A stretch of 10,311 nt of DNA from Pseudomonadota bacterium (GCA_023419875.1 JAEZXM010000404.1:1-10311); one strand, 5' to 3'; counted from the stretch's first letter, positions 1 through 8,255 are shown. Numbers and translations: made by a program. The notes: generated by a model from the letters alone, not told the origin.

Positions 1-1
1 C

Positions 2-481
2 TTCTACACCTACTACAAGGGTCAGTCCGAGGACCGGCTCCTCACGCTCGCCGACGAGCTGTTCGAGGACGTCCTCCGGCCCGCGATCTTCGAGGGCACG
101 CCCCAGCTGCTCGAGGGCGTGCGCCGCTCGGGGTGCCGCGTGGTGCTGGTCACCGGCGCGCTCGACTTCACCGTCCGTCGCCTGGCGGAGCACCTCGGCG
201 CGGACGACGTCATCGCCAACCGGATGCGGTTCGTGAACGGCGTCGCCACCGGGCGGGTCGTCCCGCCGATCATCGAGGGCGCGCACAAGGCGCAGGCGAT
301 CCGCGACTACTGCGTGAAGCACCGGCTGCCTCTGGAGCGGAGCTTCGCCTACTCGGACTCCTTCTCCGACTACCCCATGCTCGCGGTGGTGGGCCATCCT
401 GCCGCGGTGAATCCCGACGCGCGCCTCGCCGGCGTGGCGCGCGCGTACGAATGGCCCATCCTCACCACCACGGAGGCGTAG
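2..481 (+). CDS. HAD-IB family phosphatase (SerB/CicA-like), 3' part
   Basis: The reading frame is open from the left edge, and 159 codons before the TAG are visible. The N-terminal part, which should carry the nucleophile motif DxDxT, lies outside the window. Visible HAD signatures, in order: motif II, a beta strand ending VVLVTGA (Thr near base 150); motif III Lys in GAHKAQ (codon at 287-289); motif IV SDSFSDYPML with acidic residues at codons 356 and 368, the DSxxD Mg2+-binding pattern of HAD-IB enzymes. These enzymes dephosphorylate small phosphomonoesters; relatives are phosphoserine phosphatase SerB and CicA, and some are fused to PlsC acyltransferases, which fits a lipid setting. The stop is 5 bases before the next gene, so the two are probably co-transcribed. 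The substrate is unknown; a glycerolipid phosphate intermediate is an inference from context. Family assignment is firm, function is not. Confidence 0.85.
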   Translation, partial: FYTYYKGQSEDRLLTLADELFEDVLRPAIFEGTPQLLEGVRRSGCRVVLVTGALDFTVRRLAEHLGADDVIANRMRFVNGVATGRVVPPIIEGAHKAQAIRDYCVKHRLPLERSFAYSDSFSDYPMLAVVGHPAAVNPDARLAGVARAYEWPILTTTEA

Positions 482-486
482 GAACC

Positions 487-2100
487 ATGCGCTCGCCCCG
501 GAGTCTCGAGCGGTTCTACGAGACGACCGACCAGATCGTCGTCACCGACCGGGACTCGCCCCCGCGCGTGCTCTTCTCCGGGGAGGACCTCCTCGTCGAG
601 GACCTGCCCATCGGGACCAAGGTCATCTTCCCCCGGCCGCCCGTCCAGGGCCTCCCGAACGTCAAGGCGGCCATCCGCAAGGCGATCAACGCCCCCCACG
701 GCTGCGACCCGCTCCACGCGCAGCTGCGGCCGGGGATGAAGGTGACGATCGCCATCGACGACATCTCGCTGCCCCTGCCGCCGATGCGCACGCCCGACGT
801 GCGCCAGCAGATCCTCGAGGTGATCCTCCCGCTGCTCTCCGACTCCGGCGTGGACGACGTCCACCTCGTCATCGCGGTCGCCCTGCACCGCCACATGACC
901 GAGGCGGAGATGAAGCGGATGGTGGGCTCCGCCATCTTCGAGAGCTTCTACCCGGACCGCTACTACAACCACGACGCCGAGGCGCCCGACGGCCACGTCG
1001 TCCTGGGGACGACCGCGCACGGCGAGAAGGTGATCGTGAACCGGCGCGCCGCCGAGTCCGACCTCCTCATCTACGTCAACGTGAACCTCGTCCCCATGGA
1101 CGGGGGCCACAAGTCGGTCGGCACCGGGCTCACCAACTACGAGGGCGTGAAGGCCCACCACACGCCGCACCACATCGCGCACAGCCACTCGTACATCGAC
1201 CCGGAGCGCTCGGAGATGCACCGCTCCGTGGACCGGATCGGCCGGGTCATCGACCAGGAGATGAACGTCTTCCACATCGAGACCACCATCAACAACCGGA
1301 TGTTCGACGGCCCGCTCGACTTCCTCATGAAGCGCGAGGAGGCGTACGGGGACATGGACCGGCTGAAGCTCGCCGGGATGCGGGCCGCGCTCGAGCGCCT
1401 GCCCGCCGCCGCCAAGCGGAAGATGTTCCACGCCGTGCCCGCCGCCTACGACGTCATCGCGGTGCACGCCGGCAAGACCGAGCCCACCCACGCCGAGATC
1501 CTGAAGGCGAGCTGGGCGCAGTACCTCGTGGACGTGGACTTCCAGGCCGACGTGGTGATCTACGGCATCCCGTACATCTCGCCGTACAACGTCAACTCGA
1601 TCATGAACCCGCTCCTCGTCCAGCTCATGGCCTGGGGCTACTTCTTCAACTTCTACCGGGGGAAGCCCCTCATCAAGAAGGGCGGGACGCTCATCATCAC
1701 CCACCCCTGCTCCGACTCGTTCGATCCCGTTCACCATCCGTCGTACATCGAGTTCTTCCACCGGCTCCTGCCCGAGACCCGCGACTCGAAGGTGCTCGAG
1801 GCGAAGTACGAGCGCGAGTTCGCCGAGAACCCGACCTACGTGCACCTGTACCGGACCGGAAACGCGTACCACGGGTCCCACCCCTTCTTCATGTGGTACT
1901 GGGGCGAGAACGGGCGGCAGCACGTCGGCAAGGTGATCGCCGTCGGCGCGGACAACGCGCACGTCCCGAAGCTGCTCGGCTGGGACACCGCCGAGACGCT
2001 CTCGGAGGCGGTGGACATGGCCCGTTCCCTCCACGGCCGCAGCGCCGAGATCGCCATGCTCCACCATCCACCCATCGTGATGACCCAGAACCCTGGCTAG
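487..2100 (+). CDS. LarA-like (DUF2088, nickel-pincer racemase fold) protein
   Basis: The 537-residue protein belongs to the lactate racemase superfamily, whose founder LarA racemises lactate with a nickel-pincer nucleotide covalently held by a lysine. Family landmarks: DDISLPLP at 91-98 (the D-x-[ST]-RP-P loop), LHRHMTEAE at 133-141 (His134 corresponds to LarA His108), NHDAEA at 161-166, and GGHKS at 206-210, where Lys209 matches the cofactor-binding lysine of the GGRK motif. The usual PH upstream of that lysine is not seen at the expected spacing; the segment is NLVPMDGG instead. A His-rich patch (224-234) and a long C-terminal half (about 250-537) follow; LarA itself is only about 425 residues. 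ATG 487 is chosen because it sits 5 bases after the previous stop and homology to the fold begins soon after. It lies directly upstream of the ElbD-like gene, so its substrate may be a hydroxy-acid or lipid intermediate. No larB, larC or larE is in the window. Catalysis is unproven. Confidence 0.8.
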   Translation: MRSPRSLERFYETTDQIVVTDRDSPPRVLFSGEDLLVEDLPIGTKVIFPRPPVQGLPNVKAAIRKAINAPHGCDPLHAQLRPGMKVTIAIDDISLPLPPMRTPDVRQQILEVILPLLSDSGVDDVHLVIAVALHRHMTEAEMKRMVGSAIFESFYPDRYYNHDAEAPDGHVVLGTTAHGEKVIVNRRAAESDLLIYVNVNLVPMDGGHKSVGTGLTNYEGVKAHHTPHHIAHSHSYIDPERSEMHRSVDRIGRVIDQEMNVFHIETTINNRMFDGPLDFLMKREEAYGDMDRLKLAGMRAALERLPAAAKRKMFHAVPAAYDVIAVHAGKTEPTHAEILKASWAQYLVDVDFQADVVIYGIPYISPYNVNSIMNPLLVQLMAWGYFFNFYRGKPLIKKGGTLIITHPCSDSFDPVHHPSYIEFFHRLLPETRDSKVLEAKYEREFAENPTYVHLYRTGNAYHGSHPFFMWYWGENGRQHVGKVIAVGADNAHVPKLLGWDTAETLSEAVDMARSLHGRSAEIAMLHHPPIVMTQNPG

Positions 2101-2103
2101 ACG

Positions 2104-5100
2104 ATGAAGGCGGGCAAGAAGAACGGGGCCTCGGGCCCCCACCACCGCGCGACGGCCGCCGAGCCGCCGGGGCCTGCTGCGCTCCCGCCGCTCCCGCCGC
2201 TCGATGTCGCGAAGCTCCTCCAGGACCGGACGATCCTCGTCACCGGCGCGACCGGCTTCGTGGGCAAGGTCGCGCTCTCGATGCTCCTCCACCGCTACCC
2301 CGGCCTCGGGCGCGTCTTCGTGCTGGTCCGGCCCGGGACGGGCGGCACCGCCGAGGCGCGGTTCTTCGGCAAGGTCGCCCACCACCGGCCGTTCGACCCG
2401 CTCCGCGAGCAGCACGGCGAGCGGTTCGAGGCCTTCCTGCGCGAGAAGGTGGTCCCGCTCGCCGGCGACGTCGCGGACCCGCTCCTGGGGCTCGCGCCCG
2501 CGGACCTCGAGAAGCTCGCCGGCCTCGACCTCGTGGTGAACTCCGCCGGCCTCGTGGACTTCGATCCGTCGCTCGAGCTCGCCCTGGGTGTGAACGTGCA
2601 CGGCGCCCGGAACGCGGTCGAGCTCTGCAAGAAGCTCGGGGCCGGGCTCGTCCACGTCTCCACCTGCTTCGTCGCCGGGAACCGCGACGGCGTGGTGTTC
2701 GAGGACGAGCCCGTGGCCGGCTACTTCCCCCGGCGCGCCGGAGCGGTGGAGCGGACCAAGGGCGCGGAGCTCGAGGCGGTGGACTTCGGGGTCGAGTCCG
2801 AGCTCGCCGACGCCGAGCGGCGCATCGCCGAGGTGCGCGCCCAGGCCGAGGACCGCGTGCTCCAGTCGCGCTTCCGGGAGCGCGCCCGCGAGCGGCTCGC
2901 GGAGTCCGGCCGGCCGCCGGACGACGAGAAGGCGCTCCGCCTCGCCATGGGCCGCGAGAAGCGGCTCTGGCTCTCCGAGCGGCTGGCGGAGCTGGGGATG
3001 GAGCGGGCCCGCCACTGGGGCTGGCCCAACACGTACACGTACACGAAGTCGCTGGGCGAGCAGGCGATCGTGGAGAGCGGGATCCCGCACGCCATCGTCC
3101 GCCCTGCGATCGTGGAGAGCGCGCTCCGCTACCCGTTCCCGGGCTGGAACGAAGGGTTCACCACCAGCGCACCCCTCTGCTTCCTGGGCTTGCGCGGCCA
3201 CCGCACGTTCCCCATCGGCGAGAAGGCGATCCTCGACATCATCCCCGTGGACTTCGCCGCCGCCGGCATCATCGCCGCCGCCGCCGAGTTGCAGGAGCGA
3301 CGGGTGGCGTCCGAACCGGCCGCGCGCGTCTACCACCTCGCCTCGGGCGACGCGAACCCGCTCTGGGCCACCCGGGCGGTCGAGCTCACCGCGCTCTATC
3401 GCCGCCGCTTCTTCAAGGACCGCGACGAGGGCAACGCCACCTGGAACCAGGTCCTCGCGCGCATCGAGCCGCTCTCCACCTCGAAGCGCCACTGGGAGAC
3501 CTTCTCGACGCCGGCGCTGCTCTCGCTGGCCCGCCGCGCCCGCCGCTTCATCGACGAGCAGGCGCCGCGCTGGGGAACGCCGCGGCTGTCCGCGATCCTC
3601 CACGGCGTCGGAAACGAGATCGACGAGTGGACCCGGCAGCTCGAGCAGACCGAGGCGATGTGGGAGCTGTACCTGCCCTTCGTCTGGGACAACCGGTACG
3701 TGTTCCGCTGCGCCAGCATCCGGGCGCTGCGCGACCGCCTTTCCCCCGAGGACCGCGCCCGCCTGCCGTGGGATCCGGAGGCGCTCGACTGGCGCCGGTA
3801 CTGGATGGAAGTCCACATGAAGGGGATGGAGGAGTGGGTTTTCCCCACCCTCGACGAGGAGCGCGAGAAGAAGGTCCACGGGGTGAAGGCGCACCGCGAC
3901 CTGCTCGAGCTCCTCGACGCCTCGGCCGAGGAGTTCAAGAACCGGGTCGCGTTCCGGATGAGCGGGGCGGTCAAGGAGCGGATGACCTACGGCGAGCTCC
4001 GCCGGCTCTCCGACCGCGTGGCCGCGTTCCTGGCGGCGGCGGGCGTGAAGCGCGGCGATCGCGTGGTGCTCGCGTCCGAGAACCGGCCGGAGTGGGCGGC
4101 GGCCTACTTCGGCATCCTGCGCACCGGCGCGGCGGCGGTGCCGGTGGACGCCCAGCTCACCGAGGCAGAGCTCGCGAACCTCTGGCGCGCGTCCGGCGCG
4201 CGGCTGGCGATCGTCTCGGACGAGGTCGCGGAGCGGGTGACGGGTCTCGCCGGCCGGGCCGCCGCCGCGATCCCCGGGGCCCGCATGCTGCTCCTCGGCG
4301 AGGCCCTCGCGGGCGGCCCCACGGTCCCCTCGACGCGGCCCGCCCCCGAGGACCTCGCCTCGCTCATCTTCACGAGCGGCACCACCGGCACGCCCAAGGG
4401 CGTGATGCTCTCGCACCGGAACTTCGCCAGCCTGGTGGCGAAGCTCGAGGGGACCTTCGACCTCGGCCCGGGCGACGGGCTCCTGTCGGTGCTCCCGCTC
4501 CACCACACCTTCGAGTTCGCCTGCGGCCTGCTCGTGCCGCTCGCCCGCGGCGCGGAGATCGAGTACCTCGACGAGCTCACCTCCGACCGCATCGGCGAGG
4601 CGCTCGGCTCGGGGCGCGTGACGGCGATGATCGGCGTCCCCGCGCTCTGGTCGCTGCTCCACCGGAAGATCACGCAGGAGCTTGCGGCCCGGCCCGGGCT
4701 CGTCGAGCAGGCGTTCGAGCTCCTCCGCAAGGGGAACGGCGCGCTCCGCGACTCGCGGCTCGGCTGGAACCTCGGCAAGCTCCTCTTCTGGCCGGTGCAC
4801 AGGAAGATGGGCGGCCGGCTCCGGTTCCTCGTCTCCGGCGGCTCGGCCCTCGATCCGGAGATCCAGGAGGCGTTCCGCGGGCTCGGCCTCGACCTCTACC
4901 AGGGCTACGGCCTCACCGAGGCCGCGCCGGTCCTGGCCGTCGGCAAGCCCGGGGACGTGCCGGCGGGGAGCGTCGGCCCGGCGCTGCCGGGGATCGAGAT
5001 CCGGATCGACGAGCCCGACGCGCACGGCGTGGGCGAGGTGGTGGCGCGCGGGCCCAACGTGATGATGGGCTACTGGCGCGGCGGCGAACGGCCGGGCCTC

Positions 5101-6702
5101 GACGAGGAGGGGACCCGCGAGGTGCTGGAGGGCGGCTGGCTCCGCACCGGCGACCTCGGCCGGCTCGACGAGAAGGGCAACCTCGTCCTCGTCGGGCGGA
5201 AGAAGGACGTCATCATCGAGGCCACCGGCAAGAACGTCTACCCGGACGAGGTCGAGGAGCGCTACCGCAAGCCCGGGCTGGTGAAGGAGCTGTGCGCGGT
5301 GGGCCTCCCCGACGGCACCGCCGAGAAGGTCGCCCTGCTGGTCGTGCCCGAGTACGGGGACCGGCCGCGGGCGGAGGTGCGCGCGGAGCTCGAGACGCAC
5401 CTGCGCGCCGTCTCGGCAGAGCTCCCCTTCCACGCGCGTGCGCGGGTCTGGCACCTCGTGGACTTCGACCTGCCCAAGACCGCCACACGGAAGGTGAAGC
5501 GGCCGCTGGTGCGCGACGAGCTGGTGAAGCTCGAGGCCGCGGCGGCGAAGGGCGCGGGCGCGCGGCGGGCGCGTGAGGAGCGGGGGGGCGAGGCCTGGGT
5601 GCTCGACCTCCTCGCCGAGGTCTCGCGCCGGCCGCGGGCGACGGTGACCGGGCACGCGCGGCTCCAGGCCGATCTCGGCTTCGACTCGCTCATGCTCACC
5701 GAGCTCACCGCGGCGCTCGAGGAGGCGGGCGTGCCGGACCACGCCGCCGACCAGCTCCACGCGGTCCAGACGGTGGACGAGCTGGTCCGGCTGGTGACGG
5801 GCGCGGTCCGCCGCGGCGAGTCGCGGGCCTCCGCGCCGGCGTTTGGCGCGAAGCCCGCGCGCGAGCAGGAGATCCCGGTGCCCGCGACGGTCGCGCGCCT
5901 CGGGCGGAAGCTCCTCTCGGCCGGGCAGCGGTTCCTCTACGAGAAGTTCTACGAGACCACAGTCATCGGAGCGGGGCACGTGCCGCACGACCGGAACGTG
6001 CTCGTGGTCTCGAACCACGCGAGCCACCTCGACATGGGCCTCGTCAAGGTCGCCCTCGGCGACGAGGGCGAGCGGCTCGCGGCCCTCGCGGCACGCGACT
6101 ACTTCTTCGACACGCGGGTGAAGCGCGCCTACTTCGAGAACTTCACCAACCTCATCCCCATGGACCGCGAGGGCTCGCTCAAGACCAGCCTCCGCTCGGC
6201 CGTGGAGACGCTGCGGCGCGGCTACCACCTGCTCATCTTCCCGGAGGGGACGCGCAGCCGCGACGGCGCGCTCAAGCCGTTCTTCCCGACCGCCGGATAT
6301 CTCGCGCTCACCGCGGGCGTGGACGTCCTGCCCGTGCACCTCTCCGGCACCCACGACGCCCTGCCGCCCGGCGGCGGGCTGCCGAAGCGCGGGAACCTCG
6401 AGGTGCGGATCGGGCCAGCCATCCCGGTCGCCGAGCTGCGCGCCGCGGGCGAGAAGGGGACGACGCGCGGCGAGGCCTACCGGCTCGCGACCACGGTGAT
6501 CGAGCGGGCGGTGCGGAAGCTGCTGGATGAGGCGTTGGGGGTGCACGGGCCCCGCGCTCTCGATGCCGTTCGCCCTGAGCGTAGCGGCGAAGCCGCGGAG
6601 TCGAAGGGCGAGCCTCACGGCGAAGAGGAACCCTCGCGTCCCGCTCCCACGCACGGCTCGAACGAGCGCGCCCTGCTCGGCGCCCCGCGGGAGGAGCCGT
6701 GA
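2104..6702 (+). CDS. elbD: ElbD-like multifunctional ether-lipid enzyme: acyl reductase / acyl-AMP ligase / ACP / PlsC acyltransferase
   Basis: The 1532-residue cytosolic protein has four modules. (1) Fatty-acyl reductase, about 40-585: Rossmann motif TGATGFVG 47-54, VST 185-187, catalytic Tyr311 and Lys315 in PNTYTYTK, then a FAR-type C-terminal part ending DWRRYW at 562-567. (2) Acyl-AMP ligase, about 600-1140: TSGTTGTPKG 757-766, YQGYGLTE 932-939, RTGDLG 1014-1019, GRKKDVI from 1031, and the conserved Lys of motif A10 at 1130 (PKTATRKVKR). (3) Acyl carrier protein, about 1160-1240, with phosphopantetheine site Ser1195 in GFDSL. (4) PlsC-type acyltransferase, about 1260-1480: NHASHLD with His1305 and Asp1310, PMDR 1352-1355, FPEGTRS 1379-1385. 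All visible catalytic motifs are intact. This order matches ElbD of myxobacteria, which is required for ether lipids. The likely chemistry is fatty acid activation, loading on the ACP, reduction to alcohol and transfer to a glycerol backbone. The start is 3 bases after the previous stop, without a strong Shine-Dalgarno, suggesting coupling. The last ~50 residues are low-complexity and encoded by a repeat. Confidence 0.85.
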   Translation: MKAGKKNGASGPHHRATAAEPPGPAALPPLPPLDVAKLLQDRTILVTGATGFVGKVALSMLLHRYPGLGRVFVLVRPGTGGTAEARFFGKVAHHRPFDPLREQHGERFEAFLREKVVPLAGDVADPLLGLAPADLEKLAGLDLVVNSAGLVDFDPSLELALGVNVHGARNAVELCKKLGAGLVHVSTCFVAGNRDGVVFEDEPVAGYFPRRAGAVERTKGAELEAVDFGVESELADAERRIAEVRAQAEDRVLQSRFRERARERLAESGRPPDDEKALRLAMGREKRLWLSERLAELGMERARHWGWPNTYTYTKSLGEQAIVESGIPHAIVRPAIVESALRYPFPGWNEGFTTSAPLCFLGLRGHRTFPIGEKAILDIIPVDFAAAGIIAAAAELQERRVASEPAARVYHLASGDANPLWATRAVELTALYRRRFFKDRDEGNATWNQVLARIEPLSTSKRHWETFSTPALLSLARRARRFIDEQAPRWGTPRLSAILHGVGNEIDEWTRQLEQTEAMWELYLPFVWDNRYVFRCASIRALRDRLSPEDRARLPWDPEALDWRRYWMEVHMKGMEEWVFPTLDEEREKKVHGVKAHRDLLELLDASAEEFKNRVAFRMSGAVKERMTYGELRRLSDRVAAFLAAAGVKRGDRVVLASENRPEWAAAYFGILRTGAAAVPVDAQLTEAELANLWRASGARLAIVSDEVAERVTGLAGRAAAAIPGARMLLLGEALAGGPTVPSTRPAPEDLASLIFTSGTTGTPKGVMLSHRNFASLVAKLEGTFDLGPGDGLLSVLPLHHTFEFACGLLVPLARGAEIEYLDELTSDRIGEALGSGRVTAMIGVPALWSLLHRKITQELAARPGLVEQAFELLRKGNGALRDSRLGWNLGKLLFWPVHRKMGGRLRFLVSGGSALDPEIQEAFRGLGLDLYQGYGLTEAAPVLAVGKPGDVPAGSVGPALPGIEIRIDEPDAHGVGEVVARGPNVMMGYWRGGERPGLDEEGTREVLEGGWLRTGDLGRLDEKGNLVLVGRKKDVIIEATGKNVYPDEVEERYRKPGLVKELCAVGLPDGTAEKVALLVVPEYGDRPRAEVRAELETHLRAVSAELPFHARARVWHLVDFDLPKTATRKVKRPLVRDELVKLEAAAAKGAGARRAREERGGEAWVLDLLAEVSRRPRATVTGHARLQADLGFDSLMLTELTAALEEAGVPDHAADQLHAVQTVDELVRLVTGAVRRGESRASAPAFGAKPAREQEIPVPATVARLGRKLLSAGQRFLYEKFYETTVIGAGHVPHDRNVLVVSNHASHLDMGLVKVALGDEGERLAALAARDYFFDTRVKRAYFENFTNLIPMDREGSLKTSLRSAVETLRRGYHLLIFPEGTRSRDGALKPFFPTAGYLALTAGVDVLPVHLSGTHDALPPGGGLPKRGNLEVRIGPAIPVAELRAAGEKGTTRGEAYRLATTVIERAVRKLLDEALGVHGPRALDAVRPERSGEAAESKGEPHGEEEPSRPAPTHGSNERALLGAPREEP
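6566..6613. repeat. REP-like double-hairpin repeat inside the elbD 3' end
   Basis: Outer arms TCGCCCT (6570-6576) and AGGGCGA (6605-6611) are perfect inverted repeats. Nested between them is a second hairpin, GCGGC (6584-6588), loop GAA, GCCGC (6592-6596). The pattern GTTCGCCCTGAGC ... GTCGAAGGGCGA is the recognisable core of a REP-like palindrome that I know as a widespread, usually intergenic repeat in GC-rich proteobacteria. Here it lies in frame in the C-terminal tail of the ElbD-like gene, encoding an unstructured Arg/Glu/Ser-rich segment, about 85 bases before the next start codon. It may have inserted near the old stop codon and extended the frame, or it may act on mRNA folding and stability between the two genes. 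Only one copy is in the window, so the repeat identity rests on recall and on the palindrome. Confidence 0.6.
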
Positions 6703-7712
6703 AGCTCCTCGTCACCGGCGGCACCGGGTTCCTGGGCTCGGCCCTGCTCCCGCTCCTCGTCGAGGCCGGCCACGAGGTCACCGTCCTCCAGCGCTCGCCA
6801 GCGCCGGAGGCGGAGGCCCTCGGCGCCCGCGTCTTCCGCGGCTCGGTCGGGGACGCGGACGCGGTCCGCCGGGCGCTCGAGGGCGTCGAGGCGATCTACC
6901 ACCTCGCCGGCCGCGTGGACTTCGACCCCTCCGCACCGCACGAGCTGTACGAGCTGCACGTGCAGGGCACGCGGGTCCTGCTCGAGGCCGCCGCGGCTGC
7001 CGGCGTCGGCCGCGTCGTGCTCGCCTCGACGTCGGGGACCATCGCCGTCAATCGGGAGGAGCGGACGCCGCCCACGGAGGCCGACCCGTACCCGCTGCGC
7101 GTGGTCGCCGGCTGGCCGTACTACCTGTCCAAGATCTACCAGGAGAAGACCGCGCTCCGGATCGCGCAGGATACGGGCCTTCCCCTGGTGGTGCTCAACC
7201 CCTCGCTCCTCCTCGGGCCGGGCGACACGCGCCTCTCCTCGACCGACGTGGTGTGGAAGTTCCTGAAGCGCCGCGTGCCGGCGATGCCCGGCGGCGGCAT
7301 CTCCTTCGTGGACGTCCGCGACGCCGCCCAGGCGTTCGCCGCCGCGCTCCAGCGCGGCCGCCCCGGCGAGCGCTACCTGCTCGGCGGCGCCAACATGAGC
7401 TTCCGCGACTTCTTCGGGAGGCTGGAGCGCCTCTCCGGCGTCGCCGCCCCGCGCGTCGCGCTGCCCTCGCAGGTGAACGTGGCGGGCGTGAAGCTGCTCG
7501 AGAAGCTCTCGTCCTGGCGCGGGACGGAGGCGCCGATCGACGCACCGTCCGTCGAGATGGGCGAGCACTTCTGGTACTGCGACTCGCGCAAGGCCGAGGA
7601 GGAGCTCGGGTTCCGGCCGCGCGATCCGCAGGAGACCCTGTCGGAGACCGTGCGCTGGCTGCGAAAGCACGTCGAGGGCGGTCGGCCGCGGACGGTCGCG
7701 GAGCTCAGGTAG
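6699..7712 (+). CDS. NAD(P)-dependent epimerase/dehydratase-type extended SDR
   Basis: The 337-residue protein is a typical extended short-chain dehydrogenase of the dihydroflavonol-reductase / HpnA-like type. It has a nucleotide-binding TGGTGFLG motif at 6-13, YHLAGRVDF after strand beta-4, LASTSGT at 108-114 with the catalytic Ser/Thr, and Tyr141-x3-Lys145 in the YYLSK motif. It then continues with the family's NPSLLLGPGD and SFVDVRDAA segments. Translation starts at GTG: the GTGA overlap with the preceding stop codon and a good GGGAGGAG Shine-Dalgarno (within 6687-6696) support this start and translational coupling to the ElbD-like gene. Members use NAD(P)H to reduce or epimerise keto/hydroxy groups. 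In this operon, reduction of a keto-glycerolipid (alkyl-DHAP-like) or of a fatty-acyl intermediate is plausible, but that is inference. It is the last gene of the run and converges on a response regulator 28 bases away. I see no clear intrinsic terminator between them. Confidence 0.85.
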   Translation: MKLLVTGGTGFLGSALLPLLVEAGHEVTVLQRSPAPEAEALGARVFRGSVGDADAVRRALEGVEAIYHLAGRVDFDPSAPHELYELHVQGTRVLLEAAAAAGVGRVVLASTSGTIAVNREERTPPTEADPYPLRVVAGWPYYLSKIYQEKTALRIAQDTGLPLVVLNPSLLLGPGDTRLSSTDVVWKFLKRRVPAMPGGGISFVDVRDAAQAFAAALQRGRPGERYLLGGANMSFRDFFGRLERLSGVAAPRVALPSQVNVAGVKLLEKLSSWRGTEAPIDAPSVEMGEHFWYCDSRKAEEELGFRPRDPQETLSETVRWLRKHVEGGRPRTVAELR

Positions 7713-7740
7713 AAGGCAGCGCGGGCAACGACGCGGAGCC

Positions 7741-8250
7741 CTAATGCCGGACCCGAGCGAGCGGGATCCGGAACAGCGGAACCGGTTGCGGCTCGGCCTC
7801 CGCCACTTCCTGGACCGCGGTCTCGAGCTCGCCGGGAGCGGTCCCGATCCGGCCGCGCGCCGCGAGCAGCGACCGGGCTGCCGCCGCCACCGGGCCGAGC
7901 CCGCGGGACTTGTCCACCACCGCGTTCGCGCCCGCCACCCGCAGGGCCTGGGCCCGGTCCGCGTCGAGGAACGAGCTCGCCACCACGATCGGCAGGTCGC
8001 GCTCGCCGCCCAGCTCGCGCACCGCCAGCACCAGCCGCTCGCCGCCCATGTTGGGCATCACGAGGTCCGTGATCAGGAGGTCGAGCGAGAGGAGGCCCTC
8101 GATGAGCTCGTCCAGGCCGGCGCGCGCGTCCCTCGCCTGGATGCACTCGACCCCCAGCTCCTCGAGGAGCGAGGAGAGGATGGAGAGGACGAGTGGATCG
8201 TCGTCCACGAGGAGTGCGCGCGGTCGTCTCTGGGTGGTCTCGGTCAGCAC
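7741..8250 (-). CDS. Stand-alone response regulator receiver protein
   Basis: A 169-residue protein consisting of one CheY-type receiver domain (about residues 10-130) and a short Ala/Arg/Pro-rich C-terminal extension without a recognisable output domain. Seen directly: LLVDDDP with the acidic Mg2+-binding cluster at 16-18, phospho-acceptor Asp62 in LLITDLVMP, the beta-4 hydroxyl position filled by Ser92/Ser93 in VVASSF, and Lys114 in VVDKS. These are all the residues needed for phosphotransfer from a histidine kinase. It probably signals by protein contact, as CheY/FrzZ-type regulators do in myxobacteria. I use the GTG at 8248-8250 because AGGAG sits 5 bases upstream; an in-frame GTG at 8283 would add 11 residues with no family resemblance and a poorer ribosome site. 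No kinase gene is adjacent, so the partner is unknown. It faces the lipid operon convergently, and a functional link is not indicated. Confidence 0.85.
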   Translation of the reverse strand: MLTETTQRRPRALLVDDDPLVLSILSSLLEELGVECIQARDARAGLDELIEGLLSLDLLITDLVMPNMGGERLVLAVRELGGERDLPIVVASSFLDADRAQALRVAGANAVVDKSRGLGPVAAAARSLLAARGRIGTAPGELETAVQEVAEAEPQPVPLFRIPLARVRH

Positions 8251-8255
8251 GATCG

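Noticed and set aside
1893..5576. A 1227-codon + strand frame overlapping the ElbD-like gene
   Set aside because: Its product is Arg/Pro/Gly-rich without any motif. It is an out-of-frame shadow of the true gene.
370..6654. A 2094-codon open frame on the - strand, antisense to the lipid operon
   Set aside because: It results from the strong third-position G/C bias of the + strand genes. Its product is low-complexity (Arg/Leu/Glu/Val/His-rich), with no domains, while the + strand frames show complete enzyme motifs.
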